Below the pieces are notes generated by a model that saw only the letters and a list, made by a program, of their open reading frames with translations, had not been told where the DNA came from and made no database searches. DNA of 64,000 nucleotides from JAIXWP01 sp046309775 (GTDB lineage: Bacteria; Bacteroidota; Bacteroidia; Flavobacteriales_D; Sanyastnellaceae): positions 1 through 64,000 of the forward strand of contig JBKCOM010000203.1 of assembly GCA_046309775.1 (NCBI GenBank). The letters are read 5' to 3'. Positions 16,588-24,723 of the stretch are shown here, piece by piece. Position 1 is the first letter of the stretch, and every line of letters starts with the position of its first letter. Both the position numbers and the translations under genes were made by a program.

Positions 16588-17547
16588 TTAGAGTTTCATA
16601 ATCTCTTTGACACGTTCTGCGATCTCTAGCCCAATACGCTCTTGTGCTTCGTTTGTTGAAGCCCCTATGTGAGGAGTAGAGATGATGCCTTTGTGAGAAA
16701 TCAATTGAATATTGGGTTTTGGTTCTCCAACGAACACATCGAGTGCAGCTGCTCCAACATGGCCAGCGCTGATACTATTCATCAAAGCCGCCTCATCAAT
16801 TACTCCACCGCGTGAGGTATTGATGAGAATAACACCCTTTTTACATTTTGCCAACTCTGCCTCTCCTAAGACCGCAGCTCCGTTGGCTTGCTTGGGAACA
16901 TGCAATGAAATAAAATCAGACTGAGAAAGAATAGTATCCATATCTGCCATTGGCACTTTCACTTCAATATGCCCATGACCTTCGATATGAAGCATTACAG
17001 GCGCATCAGAAGGGTACATATCAAAAGCGATTACTTTCATGCCGCATCCGAGTGCGTATGATGCAAGCGACCTACCGATACGACCGAAACCAACGATTCC
17101 AATTGTTTTTCCTCTTAACTCAATTCCTTTAGCATATTTCTTCTTGAGTGTTTCAAACTCGTCTCCACCTTTTGATGGCATGTGTGTACCAGCATCGTAG
17201 ATGCCACGGCTGGCAGCAAACATGAGTGACATCACCAATTCTGCTACACTTTGACTGCTTGATGCAGGAGTGTTGAACACAGCCACGCCTTTTGAGCGTG
17301 CATATTCGGCATCTATATTGTCGATGCCAACACCGCCGCGTCCGATGAATTTCAAATTTGGACAAGCATCAATCAAATCCTTACGTGCGGTGGTCGCGCT
17401 GCGAACCAAGAGCCCGATGATATTGTCATTATTGATTGCGTTAGCCAATTGATCCTGTGCTACTTTTTCTGTGATCACAGTAAAGCCCATTGATTCAAGG
17501 GCTTTTTTTCCACCGGCGTCAATGCCGTCATTCGCGAGAATCTTCAT
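16588..17547 (-). CDS. serA: D-3-phosphoglycerate dehydrogenase, short form
   Basis: First step of serine synthesis: oxidation of 3-phosphoglycerate to 3-phosphohydroxypyruvate with NAD. The Rossmann motif GFGRIG is at 153-158. The catalytic triad R246 (NTSRGG), E275 (GEPKP) and H293 (TPHIGAS) is intact. At 319 aa it ends after the substrate domain and lacks the C-terminal ACT domain, so classical serine feedback through ACT is not expected. It follows serC by 59 bp containing a GAATTC repeat and precedes DUF1015 by 3 bp. Other D-2-hydroxyacid dehydrogenases look similar, but the serC neighbour supports SerA. Confidence 0.9.
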   Translation of the reverse strand: MKILANDGIDAGGKKALESMGFTVITEKVAQDQLANAINNDNIIGLLVRSATTARKDLIDACPNLKFIGRGGVGIDNIDAEYARSKGVAVFNTPASSSQSVAELVMSLMFAASRGIYDAGTHMPSKGGDEFETLKKKYAKGIELRGKTIGIVGFGRIGRSLASYALGCGMKVIAFDMYPSDAPVMLHIEGHGHIEVKVPMADMDTILSQSDFISLHVPKQANGAAVLGEAELAKCKKGVILINTSRGGVIDEAALMNSISAGHVGAAALDVFVGEPKPNIQLISHKGIISTPHIGASTNEAQERIGLEIAERVKEIMKL

Positions 17548-17561
17548 TTGTATAACAATTA

Positions 17562-17601
17562 AATTCTAAATTCTGAATTCTGAATTCAGAATTCCGAATT
17601 G
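17562..17601. repeat. GAATTC-rich microrepeat between serC and serA
   Basis: AAATTCTAAATTCTGAATTC is followed by further GAATTC and GAATTCC units, filling most of the serC-serA gap. The ATTCTGA unit matches that at 13684-13710. Nested palindromes could fold into weak hairpins in the transcript. Confidence 0.65.
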
Positions 17602-17606
17602 TATTT

Positions 17607-18677
17607 CTATCCTTTTGTTCTTTCAAATTCTTTCATAACATCCACGAGCACTTGCACGCTTTCGATTGGGAGAGCGTTGTACATGCTTGCGCGGTAGCCT
17701 CCCACAGAGCGGTGTCCGGCGATACCGCTGATGCCAGCTTCTTTCCACAATTTATCAAACTCAGCAGCAGAGGTGTCATCTACGAGAGTAAATGTAGCGT
17801 TCATCCAAGAGCGAGCTTCTGGCACTGCGTGGCCTTTGAAAAGAGGGTTTCTATCTAGTTCTGAATAAAATAATTTTTGCTTTGCATCATTGCGTTTTTC
17901 CATTCCTTCGAGCCCACCGTTGGCCTTAATCCATCGCAGTGTGAGCATGCTTGTGTAGATTGCAAATACGGGAGGAGTGTTATACATTGAATCTTTGTCA
18001 ATGTGAGCAGCAAGATCTAGATAAACGGGGAGCTTACGTCCTGTATGACCGAGCATATTTTTGTCAACGATATACATCACGGTTCCAGCAGGTCCCATAT
18101 TTTTCTGAGCACCCGCGTAGATGAGGGCAAATTCAGAAGCATTGAATTTTTTTGAAAAAATATCACTGCTCATGTCGCAAACCAACGGCACGCCTGATTT
18201 AGGGAATTGGTGATATTGTGTTCCAAAGATGGTATTGTTTGAAGTGATGTGCAAATAGTCTGCATCGCTTGGAACATCAAAATTTGGGATATAGCTGTGA
18301 TTTTTATCAGAGCTATCGCCAATTACCTCAACATTGCCGACAAGCTTTGCTTCTTTGATAGCTCCTGTTGCCCAAACTCCAGTATTAACGTAAGCAGCCT
18401 TACCACCTTCTTTGAGAAGATTTATTGCAGTTGTGTAGAAGCCTAGAGTAGCGCCGCCCTGAAGAAAAAGTACTTCATAGTTTGAAGGTAGAGAAAGGAT
18501 TTCTTTTACTAAAGCGCGGGCTTCATCCATCACCTTTTCAAAGTTTTTCGAACGGTGAGAGATTTCGATGAGCGAAAGGCCCATATTGTCAAACTCTAAA
18601 ATGGCTTGAGAAGCTTGTTCGATCACCTCTTTTGGTAGGATAGAGGGACCTGCGCTGAAATTGTGTACTTTTTTCAT
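17607..18677 (-). CDS. serC: Phosphoserine aminotransferase
   Basis: Second step of serine synthesis: transamination of 3-phosphohydroxypyruvate with glutamate, also used in PLP synthesis in some bacteria. It begins MKKVHNFSAGPSILP, the family signature. K192 in AGAQKNMGPAG binds PLP. GGYRASMYNALPIE near the end is conserved. At 356 aa it is full length. It is first in the serC-serA-DUF1015-yggS run. An inverted repeat and a TACCTTCG -7-like element lie just before the start. Confidence 0.97.
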   Translation of the reverse strand: MKKVHNFSAGPSILPKEVIEQASQAILEFDNMGLSLIEISHRSKNFEKVMDEARALVKEILSLPSNYEVLFLQGGATLGFYTTAINLLKEGGKAAYVNTGVWATGAIKEAKLVGNVEVIGDSSDKNHSYIPNFDVPSDADYLHITSNNTIFGTQYHQFPKSGVPLVCDMSSDIFSKKFNASEFALIYAGAQKNMGPAGTVMYIVDKNMLGHTGRKLPVYLDLAAHIDKDSMYNTPPVFAIYTSMLTLRWIKANGGLEGMEKRNDAKQKLFYSELDRNPLFKGHAVPEARSWMNATFTLVDDTSAAEFDKLWKEAGISGIAGHRSVGGYRASMYNALPIESVQVLVDVMKEFERTKG

Positions 18678-18680
18678 TTT

Positions 18681-18711
18681 GCGACGTTGTAAATATTGCG
18701 TCGCGAAGGTA
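18681..18711 (-). promoter_or_regulatory. serC promoter-like element with overlapping dyad
   Basis: On the minus strand TACCTTCG (18704-18711), one base off TAnnTTTG, abuts GCGACG (18699-18704). The matching CGTCGC (18681-18686) ends 4 bp before the serC ATG. If transcription starts about 5 bases after the -7 box, the dyad spans the start site, which suits an operator better than an RNA hairpin. Confidence 0.4.
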
Positions 18712-18722
18712 AGATACTCTTT

Positions 18723-19421
18723 TTATTGTAGGATTGATTTTACCTTGTTCTTATTCCTTTCCAGAAAGAAATCATCAACAATTAACATCGCACGATCGTA
18801 ATCATAGATTTTTTCCTTAGCGAGCTCGGTAATTTTCACTTTATTATCCTCCAACTCTAGCTGTGACAAGAGATAGCGGAGCTGGTCGACTGTTAAACAA
18901 TTGAAGCTAACAACACCTTTGAGGGTTTCAAATCGCTTGAATTCGAATCCAATTTGGGATAAATTTTCTTTGATTGATTCAAATTCAACGGCTGAGACAG
19001 GGTTTTCGCAAGCTTTTCGCCCGTCGTAAGGGGTTTCAATGATGATAGTGGTGTCGGCAAGACCAGTGGTTTCTTCGGACACAGGAATGCTTATTATTTC
19101 GGTGAATTTGGCTTCAGCAATCAGGAAAAGTTGGGTTTTACCTTTTGCAACTCTTATTTCATATTGAAGAAAGGTGTTTGGCTTGATGTCGATCACTTGC
19201 TCCAACGACTTCACATTTGGGTTGAAGAAACTGAAGTTGAATTTTGTTTTTCCTGGAGTAATAACTAAAAAAGCAACATCCGTGCAATGGACATTATTGA
19301 TATTATTATTTTCCATTTGTACTAAAAAAGCCAAAGAATCGACGCCGCTAAATGCAATTTTTGACTGGCTGAAAGTACTCAGACTTATTGTGAAAAGTAC
19401 AAAAACAAAGAAGTGCTTCAT
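18723..19421 (-). CDS. Exported DUF4476 protein
   Basis: MKHFFVFVLFTISLSTFSQ is a clear signal peptide. Residues ~50-115 are beta-rich. Residues ~140-232 match DUF4476: a Cys in the run-in, then FNCLTVDQLRYLLSQLELEDNKVKITELAKEKIYDYD. The family is common in Bacteroidota, usually exported, and has no known function. The -7 element TAAATTTG lies only 4 bp before the ATG, with a perfect inverted repeat just upstream. It is transcribed separately from the flippase gene behind it. Confidence 0.8.
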   Translation of the reverse strand: MKHFFVFVLFTISLSTFSQSKIAFSGVDSLAFLVQMENNNINNVHCTDVAFLVITPGKTKFNFSFFNPNVKSLEQVIDIKPNTFLQYEIRVAKGKTQLFLIAEAKFTEIISIPVSEETTGLADTTIIIETPYDGRKACENPVSAVEFESIKENLSQIGFEFKRFETLKGVVSFNCLTVDQLRYLLSQLELEDNKVKITELAKEKIYDYDRAMLIVDDFFLERNKNKVKSILQ

Positions 19422-19425
19422 GGTG

Positions 19426-19458
19426 CAAATTTAGAGGCGCAATTACATTTTTTGCGCC
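19426..19458 (-). promoter_or_regulatory. DUF4476 promoter with GGCGCAA dyad
   Basis: On the minus strand TAAATTTG (19426-19433) is an exact -7 element, 4 bp from the ATG. Two bases upstream lies a perfect dyad, GGCGCAA/TTGCGCC (19436-19442 and 19452-19458), covering the -15 to -35 region. The dyad resembles the one before the deacetylase at 3147-3187. A terminator for the flippase is less likely because no T-run follows. Confidence 0.5.
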
Positions 19459-19470
19459 AAAGTGGTGGAA

Positions 19471-21006
19471 TCATGTCTCTTTCTGTGGCCAGCGGCGCAG
19501 CAAGGCGCCCAATAATGGTACAGTGTGCAAACGAGAGGGGATGAAATCAAAAGGATGAATGCCGTTAACAAAAAGTACTTTTGGTGAAAAGTACAATAAG
19601 CCTAAGGTTGAGATAATCCAAAGCGCTCCTGTAGTCAATAATTCAAACAGTGGTTTTAGCTCAGGTCCAAATATTTTGTACGCGAGCATGATACAAAATG
19701 TGAGAAGGCCAAGTTTAAGACCCGGCATTGTAGCCTTGAGCTGTTTTAATATCGAAACTTTGATGAGTTTTCTACATAGATAGACCGACATGAGGTAGTG
19801 AATGAAGGTGGTAATAACAATGGAGGCGGCCACTATTTTCATTCCAAATGGAATCGCGAGGTAGACGCCTACAATCATTATTATGAGATAAAAGAGCTTA
19901 TAATATGCCCCCTTCATCACTGCATTTTTAGCGCGGAGAAGCGCATCATTCAATCGGCTGAGTGAACGGAAAATTATTGCAAGGAATAGTATACTTAGTA
20001 TGTCGGCGCTGTCCGCATAGTTTTTTCCTAAATAAATTTGAATGATGGCACCTGCGGTGAATATGATGTAAATGGTAGAAGGAATGATGATGATTGAAAG
20101 CACTTGTGACGCTGTGAGGATGAGTTTTTTTAGTTTTTCATTTTGATCTTGCATTTTGGACATTCCAGAAAAAAGAACGCTGTCGGACAATTTGGCCATG
20201 ATAGTGATTGGCAAAGACATCACATAGGCGCTTCTTTCATACATACCAGCGGCTTCCATGCCTTGTCGTGCCGAAGAGATGTCGGGCAGGCGATTGGAGT
20301 ACTTCGGAAGCAAGGTCACATCGACTTTAGTAGCTGCATAGTTGAGAGCGTTAAATAGAGTACTCGCACCACCATAGGATATAAGTTCTTTTGTGTATGA
20401 CCATTGCCAGTTGAGGGGAAATTGAGTTTTTTGTAATAGCCAAAAACTCAGGGTCATCAGGATATTTTGTGCAAACAGTGCCCAAACGTAGGCCCACACG
20501 CCATAACCGAGGTAGGCGAGTGATAATCCAATGATTAAATTTCCGCCGATAATAGAAATCATTCCTGCAAAGAAAAATGCTTTGAAGTTCATTGCCTTCA
20601 GCATCAGGCTTCGGGGCACGACAGCTAGGGCAGAAATTGTAAAGCTTGTTGCAGTAACTTGAGTGATTAGAGTAAGTCTTTCATCTTTATAGAATGCGGC
20701 AATGGCAGGAGCGCCAAGAACGAAAATTAAGGTGAACACAAGCCCTAGGATAAGGGATGTATAAAAAGCGCCACTCAAATGCTGCGGGTGGAGCTCTTTG
20801 CGTTGTATGATAGCAGGGCCAATTCCAACTTGTGAAAAAATTTCGGCAAAGCCCATCATTGCCAAAACGATTCCCATCAATGCGAATGCATCTGTCGATA
20901 CCATGCGCGCCAAAAGCCCTGTATAGAGCATCTGAATTATGATTTGGAACACGACCGTAGCAGTGTTCCAGTTAAAACTTGATATGAATTGTTTTCTTTC
21001 TGACAA
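19471..21006 (-). CDS. Wzx-type lipopolysaccharide/polysaccharide flippase
   Basis: MOP-superfamily polytopic protein of 511 aa with about 12-14 hydrophobic helices (for example VVFQIIIQMLYTGLLARMV, LILGLVFTLIFVLGAPAIAAF and GNLIIGLSLAYLGYGVWAYVWALF). It is predicted to flip lipid-linked oligosaccharides or teichuronic/capsular repeat units across the inner membrane. The only fitting start is TTG at 21006, giving MSERKQFISSFNW. TATCTTTG at 21026-21033 supports it. No other glycan-synthesis genes adjoin it, so it is a stand-alone flippase. Its substrate is unknown. Confidence 0.88.
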   Translation of the reverse strand: MSERKQFISSFNWNTATVVFQIIIQMLYTGLLARMVSTDAFALMGIVLAMMGFAEIFSQVGIGPAIIQRKELHPQHLSGAFYTSLILGLVFTLIFVLGAPAIAAFYKDERLTLITQVTATSFTISALAVVPRSLMLKAMNFKAFFFAGMISIIGGNLIIGLSLAYLGYGVWAYVWALFAQNILMTLSFWLLQKTQFPLNWQWSYTKELISYGGASTLFNALNYAATKVDVTLLPKYSNRLPDISSARQGMEAAGMYERSAYVMSLPITIMAKLSDSVLFSGMSKMQDQNEKLKKLILTASQVLSIIIIPSTIYIIFTAGAIIQIYLGKNYADSADILSILFLAIIFRSLSRLNDALLRAKNAVMKGAYYKLFYLIIMIVGVYLAIPFGMKIVAASIVITTFIHYLMSVYLCRKLIKVSILKQLKATMPGLKLGLLTFCIMLAYKIFGPELKPLFELLTTGALWIISTLGLLYFSPKVLFVNGIHPFDFIPSRLHTVPLLGALLRRWPQKET

Positions 21007-21025
21007 TGTAGAGGGCAGCTTCCGA

Positions 21026-21033
21026 CAAAGATA
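21026..21033 (-). promoter_or_regulatory. -7 promoter element of the flippase gene
   Basis: On the minus strand TATCTTTG lies 19 bp before the TTG start, giving an inferred 5' leader of about 12-15 bases. It supports the TTG over internal ATGs. Confidence 0.5.
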
Positions 21034-21091
21034 ACTGCGCGAAACAACGCATGAATGGATTATTTTCGTGCAAGATTAACAATACTTGGTT

Positions 21092-21598
21092 ATGAAATTT
21101 AATGTCGTTCTACTTGCAGTTCTGGGAATTTTATTGGTTCAGTGCAAGTCTTCGAAATCTGGATCGAGCAGTGGTGGTAAGGTGTTTAAGAAACAAATTT
21201 TACTTGGAGTAGAAGTTCAATCAATCGAACTTGTGAAGTTCCCATTGTATAGCAAGGATGGCAGTAAATGGGATTCTATGGCCCCTTTTGCAACCGAGCC
21301 GGATGTTTATGTGACCATGAGTCAGCTGGGAAATACGATTTATAAAAGTGAGGTGATTGAAGACTGCAAGGGTATATCGGCAGTAGGATTTAAAACTGGA
21401 CTTCCTTTGGAGATTCGTGCATATACAAATGAGGTGCGGCTAGAGTTGTTTGATGAAGATGGTGTGAGCGCCGATGATAACGTAGGCTATATCATTTTCC
21501 GACCGATTGATTTTGAGAAGAAGACATCCTTTGAGCTTCGCAGCGCTGATAACTCAACAATAGTAAAGTTGGGTGTGCGTTGGATTTACGGGGAATAA
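21092..21598 (+). CDS. Small lipoprotein with C2-like beta domain
   Basis: MKFNVVLLAVLGILLVQCKSS is a lipoprotein signal with the Cys after LVQ, followed by a Ser/Gly linker. The remaining ~145 aa are beta-rich. SKWDSMAPFATEPDVYVTM and RLELFDEDGVSADDNVGY look like the Asp-rich strands of a C2-like fold. This is resemblance only. The start is ATG 21092. The TTG 6 bases upstream gives an unneeded extension. It ends 7 bp from a convergent gene. The function is unknown. Confidence 0.7.
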   Translation: MKFNVVLLAVLGILLVQCKSSKSGSSSGGKVFKKQILLGVEVQSIELVKFPLYSKDGSKWDSMAPFATEPDVYVTMSQLGNTIYKSEVIEDCKGISAVGFKTGLPLEIRAYTNEVRLELFDEDGVSADDNVGYIIFRPIDFEKKTSFELRSADNSTIVKLGVRWIYGE

Positions 21599-21605
21599 AT
21601 GAAAA

Positions 21606-22247
21606 TTATTTCATTTCGTTTGCGCCATCGATAATCAACTTTAGCAGAGTAAAAATTAACATTGCAATCACGGTTAGTACAGCAATGGCTATTATAACCA
21701 ATATGATGTAAAGACCGACTCCCGTTGCAGCGGCACCTGGGGAAACGCCATATAGCACAGCGGCAATGACAACGATGGGTACCACTAATGCAAACCATAT
21801 AAGCTCTATGTTCTCTCCTTTGTCTGGTAGCGCTGTGTTTTGGTAATGTTCTTTGCTTGCAAAAAATATAGTCGCTGTGGGAGTTGAGTTAGCTTTCAGT
21901 GCAATGTTCGGGTTCTTCGATATTGAGGTTTGTTTACTTGGTTTTATCTGATTTGCCATATTCTGAGGCACAAGTGTTCTAATTGCAGTGCTATCCACTA
22001 TGCGAAATTTAGGACTATCAGCATTTGAAATTTCAGCAATTTGAAGATTTTCGGGTTCAGATTTTTCAATTGGATTATTAGAAGATTTGTTTGCATGTCT
22101 TATGTTCCATTCAACGTGGTAACCTTTGCGAAAGGTTCTTTTTTGAAAAGTACAACTTTCTAAAAAGAGCAGTATCAAGATAGGGACTATTAATCCAACC
22201 GTAATATTTTTAGCCTTTAAATTTGAGTTGCCGTCTTTAATCATCAT
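21606..22247 (-). CDS. Membrane lipoprotein-like hypothetical protein
   Basis: The N-terminal hydrophobic segment NITVGLIVPILILLFLESC ends in a possible lipobox Cys. It is followed by TFQKRTFRKGYHVEWN, a basic pattern seen after the Cys in a Bacteroidota hypothetical family. A low-complexity linker leads to two C-terminal membrane helices (ELIWFALVVPIVVIAAVLYGV and GVGLYIILVIIAIAVLTVIAMLIF). It lies just after the rny terminator, so expression may depend on readthrough or on its own weak promoter. The function is unknown. Confidence 0.65.
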   Translation of the reverse strand: MMIKDGNSNLKAKNITVGLIVPILILLFLESCTFQKRTFRKGYHVEWNIRHANKSSNNPIEKSEPENLQIAEISNADSPKFRIVDSTAIRTLVPQNMANQIKPSKQTSISKNPNIALKANSTPTATIFFASKEHYQNTALPDKGENIELIWFALVVPIVVIAAVLYGVSPGAAATGVGLYIILVIIAIAVLTVIAMLIFTLLKLIIDGANEMK

Positions 22248-22258
22248 AGGATGGGTAA

Positions 22259-22291
22259 AAAAAAAGATGATGGACGTCCCATCATCTTTTT
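22259..22291 (-). terminator. rny terminator
   Basis: GATGATGG (22266-22273) pairs with CCATCATC (22279-22286) around ACGTC, with flanking A/T tracts. Read on the minus strand the stem is followed by TTTTTTTTT. It lies 21 bp after the rny stop codon. Confidence 0.9.
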
Positions 22292-22311
22292 CAAAAGTAC
22301 TCTAAAAATGT

Positions 22312-23853
22312 TTATCTCGCCACGCCTACGGCGCGCTTTTCACGAATCACTGTAACGCGCACCTGGCCTGGATAGGTCATTTCTGTTTCTATTCGGCTAG
22401 CGAGCGAAACAGCAAGTGCATCAGCTTGCTCATCTGAAACCTTATCGGCTTCTACCATAACGCGAAGTTCGCGTCCTGCTTGGATGGCAAATGACTTAGA
22501 AACACCAGGATATTCGAGAGCCATATTTTCAAGGTCACGAAGGCGTTGGATGTAGGCTTCTACTACTTCGCGGCGTGCGCCAGGGCGCGCACCACTGATA
22601 GCATCACAGACTTGAATAATAGGAGCCATCAACGTTTTCATTTCGATTTCATCGTGGTGAGCTCCGATTGCGTTGCAAACATCTGGTTTTTCGCCATATT
22701 TCTCGGCGAGTTTCATACCTAAAATTGCGTGTGGCAATTCGCTTTCATCGTCTGGCACTTTGCCAATGTCGTGAAGCAATCCTGCACGTTTTGCAGTTTT
22801 AGGATTGAGGCCCAATTCGCTTGCCATGGTTGCACATAGATTGGCCACCTCACGTGAGTGTTGCAATAGGTTTTGACCATATGAAGAGCGATACTTCATG
22901 CGACCTACCATACGAATCAATTCAGAATGTAAGCCGTGAATTCCGAGCTCTATACAAGTGCGCTTACCTACTTCGACAATTTCTTCTTCGATATTTTTGC
23001 GCACTTTGGCTACAATCTCTTCGATTCTTTGTGGGTGAATTCGTCCGTCAGTTACGAGTTGGTGTAATGACAAGCGGGCTATTTCGCGACGTACCGGGTC
23101 GAAACAAGAAAGAACGATAGCTTCGGGCGTGTCGTCAACGATGATTTCAACGCCTGTTGCGGCTTCGAGGGCACGAATGTTTCGACCTTCGCGACCAATG
23201 ATGCGACCTTTCATCTCATCATTTTCGATATTGAAAACGCTAACGCTGTTTTCCACCGCGTGTTCTACTGCAGTGCGCTGGATGGTTTGAATAACAATTT
23301 TCTTGGCCTCTTGATTGGCTTTAACTTTAGCCTCATCAATGATGTTTTGAATCTGGCCGGCAGCTGAGTTGCGCGCTTCTTCTTTAAGCTGCTCCATCAA
23401 TTGAGCCTTTGCTTGATCAGCGCTCATTTTGGCGAGTTCTTCCAGAAGTGTCACAGCTTTCTGGTTTGCTTTTTCAAGATCGCTTTGTTTTTTCTGATTA
23501 TGCTCCGTGAGCTTATTCAGATTTTCTCGTTGACCCTCGAGGTCTTTTTCTTTTTTCTTGTACTGTTCGATTTGTTGTGAAAGTTCGCGCTCTTTGTTTT
23601 TGATGCGGTCTTCACCTTGTTGTACTTTTTTGTTTCTCTCCTGCACTTCTTTTTCGTGCTGGGATTTTAGTTCAAGGAATTTTTCCTTGGCTTGGAGCAT
23701 TTTTTTCTCCTTAAGTGTTTCACCTTCTTTGGCGGCTTCTGCGAGGATGTTTTCTCTTTTTTTATTGAGAACGCTATTGAGAAGGAACCAAGCGGCTCCA
23801 GCTCCAACGATAACACCTAGTAACGCAGCAACGGCCATGTAAATTGAGTCCAT
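22312..23853 (-). CDS. rny: Ribonuclease Y
   Basis: Membrane-anchored endoribonuclease that starts mRNA decay. It has an N-terminal membrane helix (5-27), a long coiled coil rich in Lys/Glu/Gln (~30-195), a KH RNA-binding domain with GRIIGREGRNIRALE (216-230), and an HD phosphohydrolase domain with H332, H361 and D362 (LLHDIGK). At 513 aa it is full length. It lies 83 bp downstream of zapA on the same strand and ends in a strong terminator. The order coiled-coil gene-zapA-rny links division and RNA-decay genes. Confidence 0.98.
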   Translation of the reverse strand: MDSIYMAVAALLGVIVGAGAAWFLLNSVLNKKRENILAEAAKEGETLKEKKMLQAKEKFLELKSQHEKEVQERNKKVQQGEDRIKNKERELSQQIEQYKKKEKDLEGQRENLNKLTEHNQKKQSDLEKANQKAVTLLEELAKMSADQAKAQLMEQLKEEARNSAAGQIQNIIDEAKVKANQEAKKIVIQTIQRTAVEHAVENSVSVFNIENDEMKGRIIGREGRNIRALEAATGVEIIVDDTPEAIVLSCFDPVRREIARLSLHQLVTDGRIHPQRIEEIVAKVRKNIEEEIVEVGKRTCIELGIHGLHSELIRMVGRMKYRSSYGQNLLQHSREVANLCATMASELGLNPKTAKRAGLLHDIGKVPDDESELPHAILGMKLAEKYGEKPDVCNAIGAHHDEIEMKTLMAPIIQVCDAISGARPGARREVVEAYIQRLRDLENMALEYPGVSKSFAIQAGRELRVMVEADKVSDEQADALAVSLASRIETEMTYPGQVRVTVIREKRAVGVAR

Positions 23854-23936
23854 GTTGCTGATGGTATTTTAAATTAAACATTCAACTTCCTCTTGGAAGT
23901 CGTTGCAGCGGATCGTGGAGATTTAGAAAATGACAA

Positions 23937-24254
23937 TCAGGATTGAAGGTATTGATCAACGAGAACTTCCAGCTGAGAGAGTTCAGCGGACATATCTGTT
24001 GGCACTTCTACGCGTTCGACAACTTTTTCGATCACCGTTTTCGTTTCTACAACGGGGGCACTGGCAGTGGCTACTTGGAGAGCCGTCATGGCCAAAAGGT
24101 CTTGTTTATCTTTTACAGCGTAGTTTTTCTGGAATGTTTCCAGGCTGGCTTCAATCTTCTGTTCTGCCTTACGAATAGCGTCCTCTTGTTCACTGCTGAT
24201 GGTCAGTGGGTATGAGCGACCTGCGATATTGACTTTGATGGATATCTCGTTCAT
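23937..24254 (-). CDS. zapA: Cell division protein ZapA
   Basis: Small FtsZ-ring stabiliser. At 105 aa it has the typical N-terminal beta segment ISIKVNIAGRSYPLTISSEQEDAIRKAEQKI. This is followed by the long helix that forms the coiled-coil tetramer, including KQDLLAMTALQVA. It starts 7 bp after the preceding coiled-coil gene ends, so they form one transcription unit. It should be cytoplasmic and recruited to mid-cell. Confidence 0.9.
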   Translation of the reverse strand: MNEISIKVNIAGRSYPLTISSEQEDAIRKAEQKIEASLETFQKNYAVKDKQDLLAMTALQVATASAPVVETKTVIEKVVERVEVPTDMSAELSQLEVLVDQYLQS

Positions 24255-24261
24255 ATATCTT

Positions 24262-24555
24262 CTATTTATTGAGTAAGGCGAGGCATTCGTCTATTTCTTT
24301 CACCAGATCATTGATCCTCTGCTTGGTAGCCACACGGAAATCTTCCTGAACGGCTGGTTTGAATGATGTGGTGTTCTCCAATTCTTTGTTTTTTTCAGAC
24401 AATTCTTCCACGCGTGCAAGTAACTCTCCATTGATTTTATACAAAGACGCATTCTCCTCCTTGAGCCTTGTGACTTGGGCTTCAAGTTGACGCTTCGATT
24501 CACCCAACTGTGAAATCTTACTTTCTATTCTCTGGAGTATCTCTTGGTGATTCAT
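24262..24555 (-). CDS. Coiled-coil protein upstream of zapA (possibly ZapB-like)
   Basis: 97 aa, almost entirely heptad coiled coil: IESKISQLGESKRQLEAQVTRL and KINGELLARVEELSEKNKEL, followed by a less regular C-terminus. There is no catalytic motif. Its position directly upstream of zapA, and its size, suggest a divisome partner similar in form to ZapB. This is inference from context. The -7 element TACATTTG at 24590-24597 precedes it. The ATG at 24555 is the only good start. Confidence 0.75.
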   Translation of the reverse strand: MNHQEILQRIESKISQLGESKRQLEAQVTRLKEENASLYKINGELLARVEELSEKNKELENTTSFKPAVQEDFRVATKQRINDLVKEIDECLALLNK

Positions 24556-24589
24556 GAAATTTATAGTCCTTAAAACATCGAATCGAGGT

Positions 24590-24597
24590 CAAATGTA
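24590..24597 (-). promoter_or_regulatory. -7 element of the zapA-rny operon
   Basis: On the minus strand TACATTTG lies 34 bp before the ATG at 24555. A TTG occurs 22 bases upstream as a possible -33 element. Confidence 0.55.
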
Positions 24598-24723
24598 AGA
24601 CTTTCGGCCTATCATTTTACAACAGTTTTATCCAAAATTGATGTTGATATTTCAAAAGCAGTGAGTTGCAGTGAATGGGCACGATGGTTGATTTTTGTTT
24701 TTTGCAATAAGACTCGATAGCCG

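Noticed and set aside
22292..22299. TACTTTTG on the minus strand after rny as a promoter for the 22247 gene
   Set aside because: Transcription from it would start at the rny terminator hairpin and should abort at once. The match is probably incidental.
23854..23936. 6S RNA gene near zapA, as in some other bacteria
   Set aside because: The gap is only 83 bases, too short for 6S RNA, and shows no long bulged hairpin.
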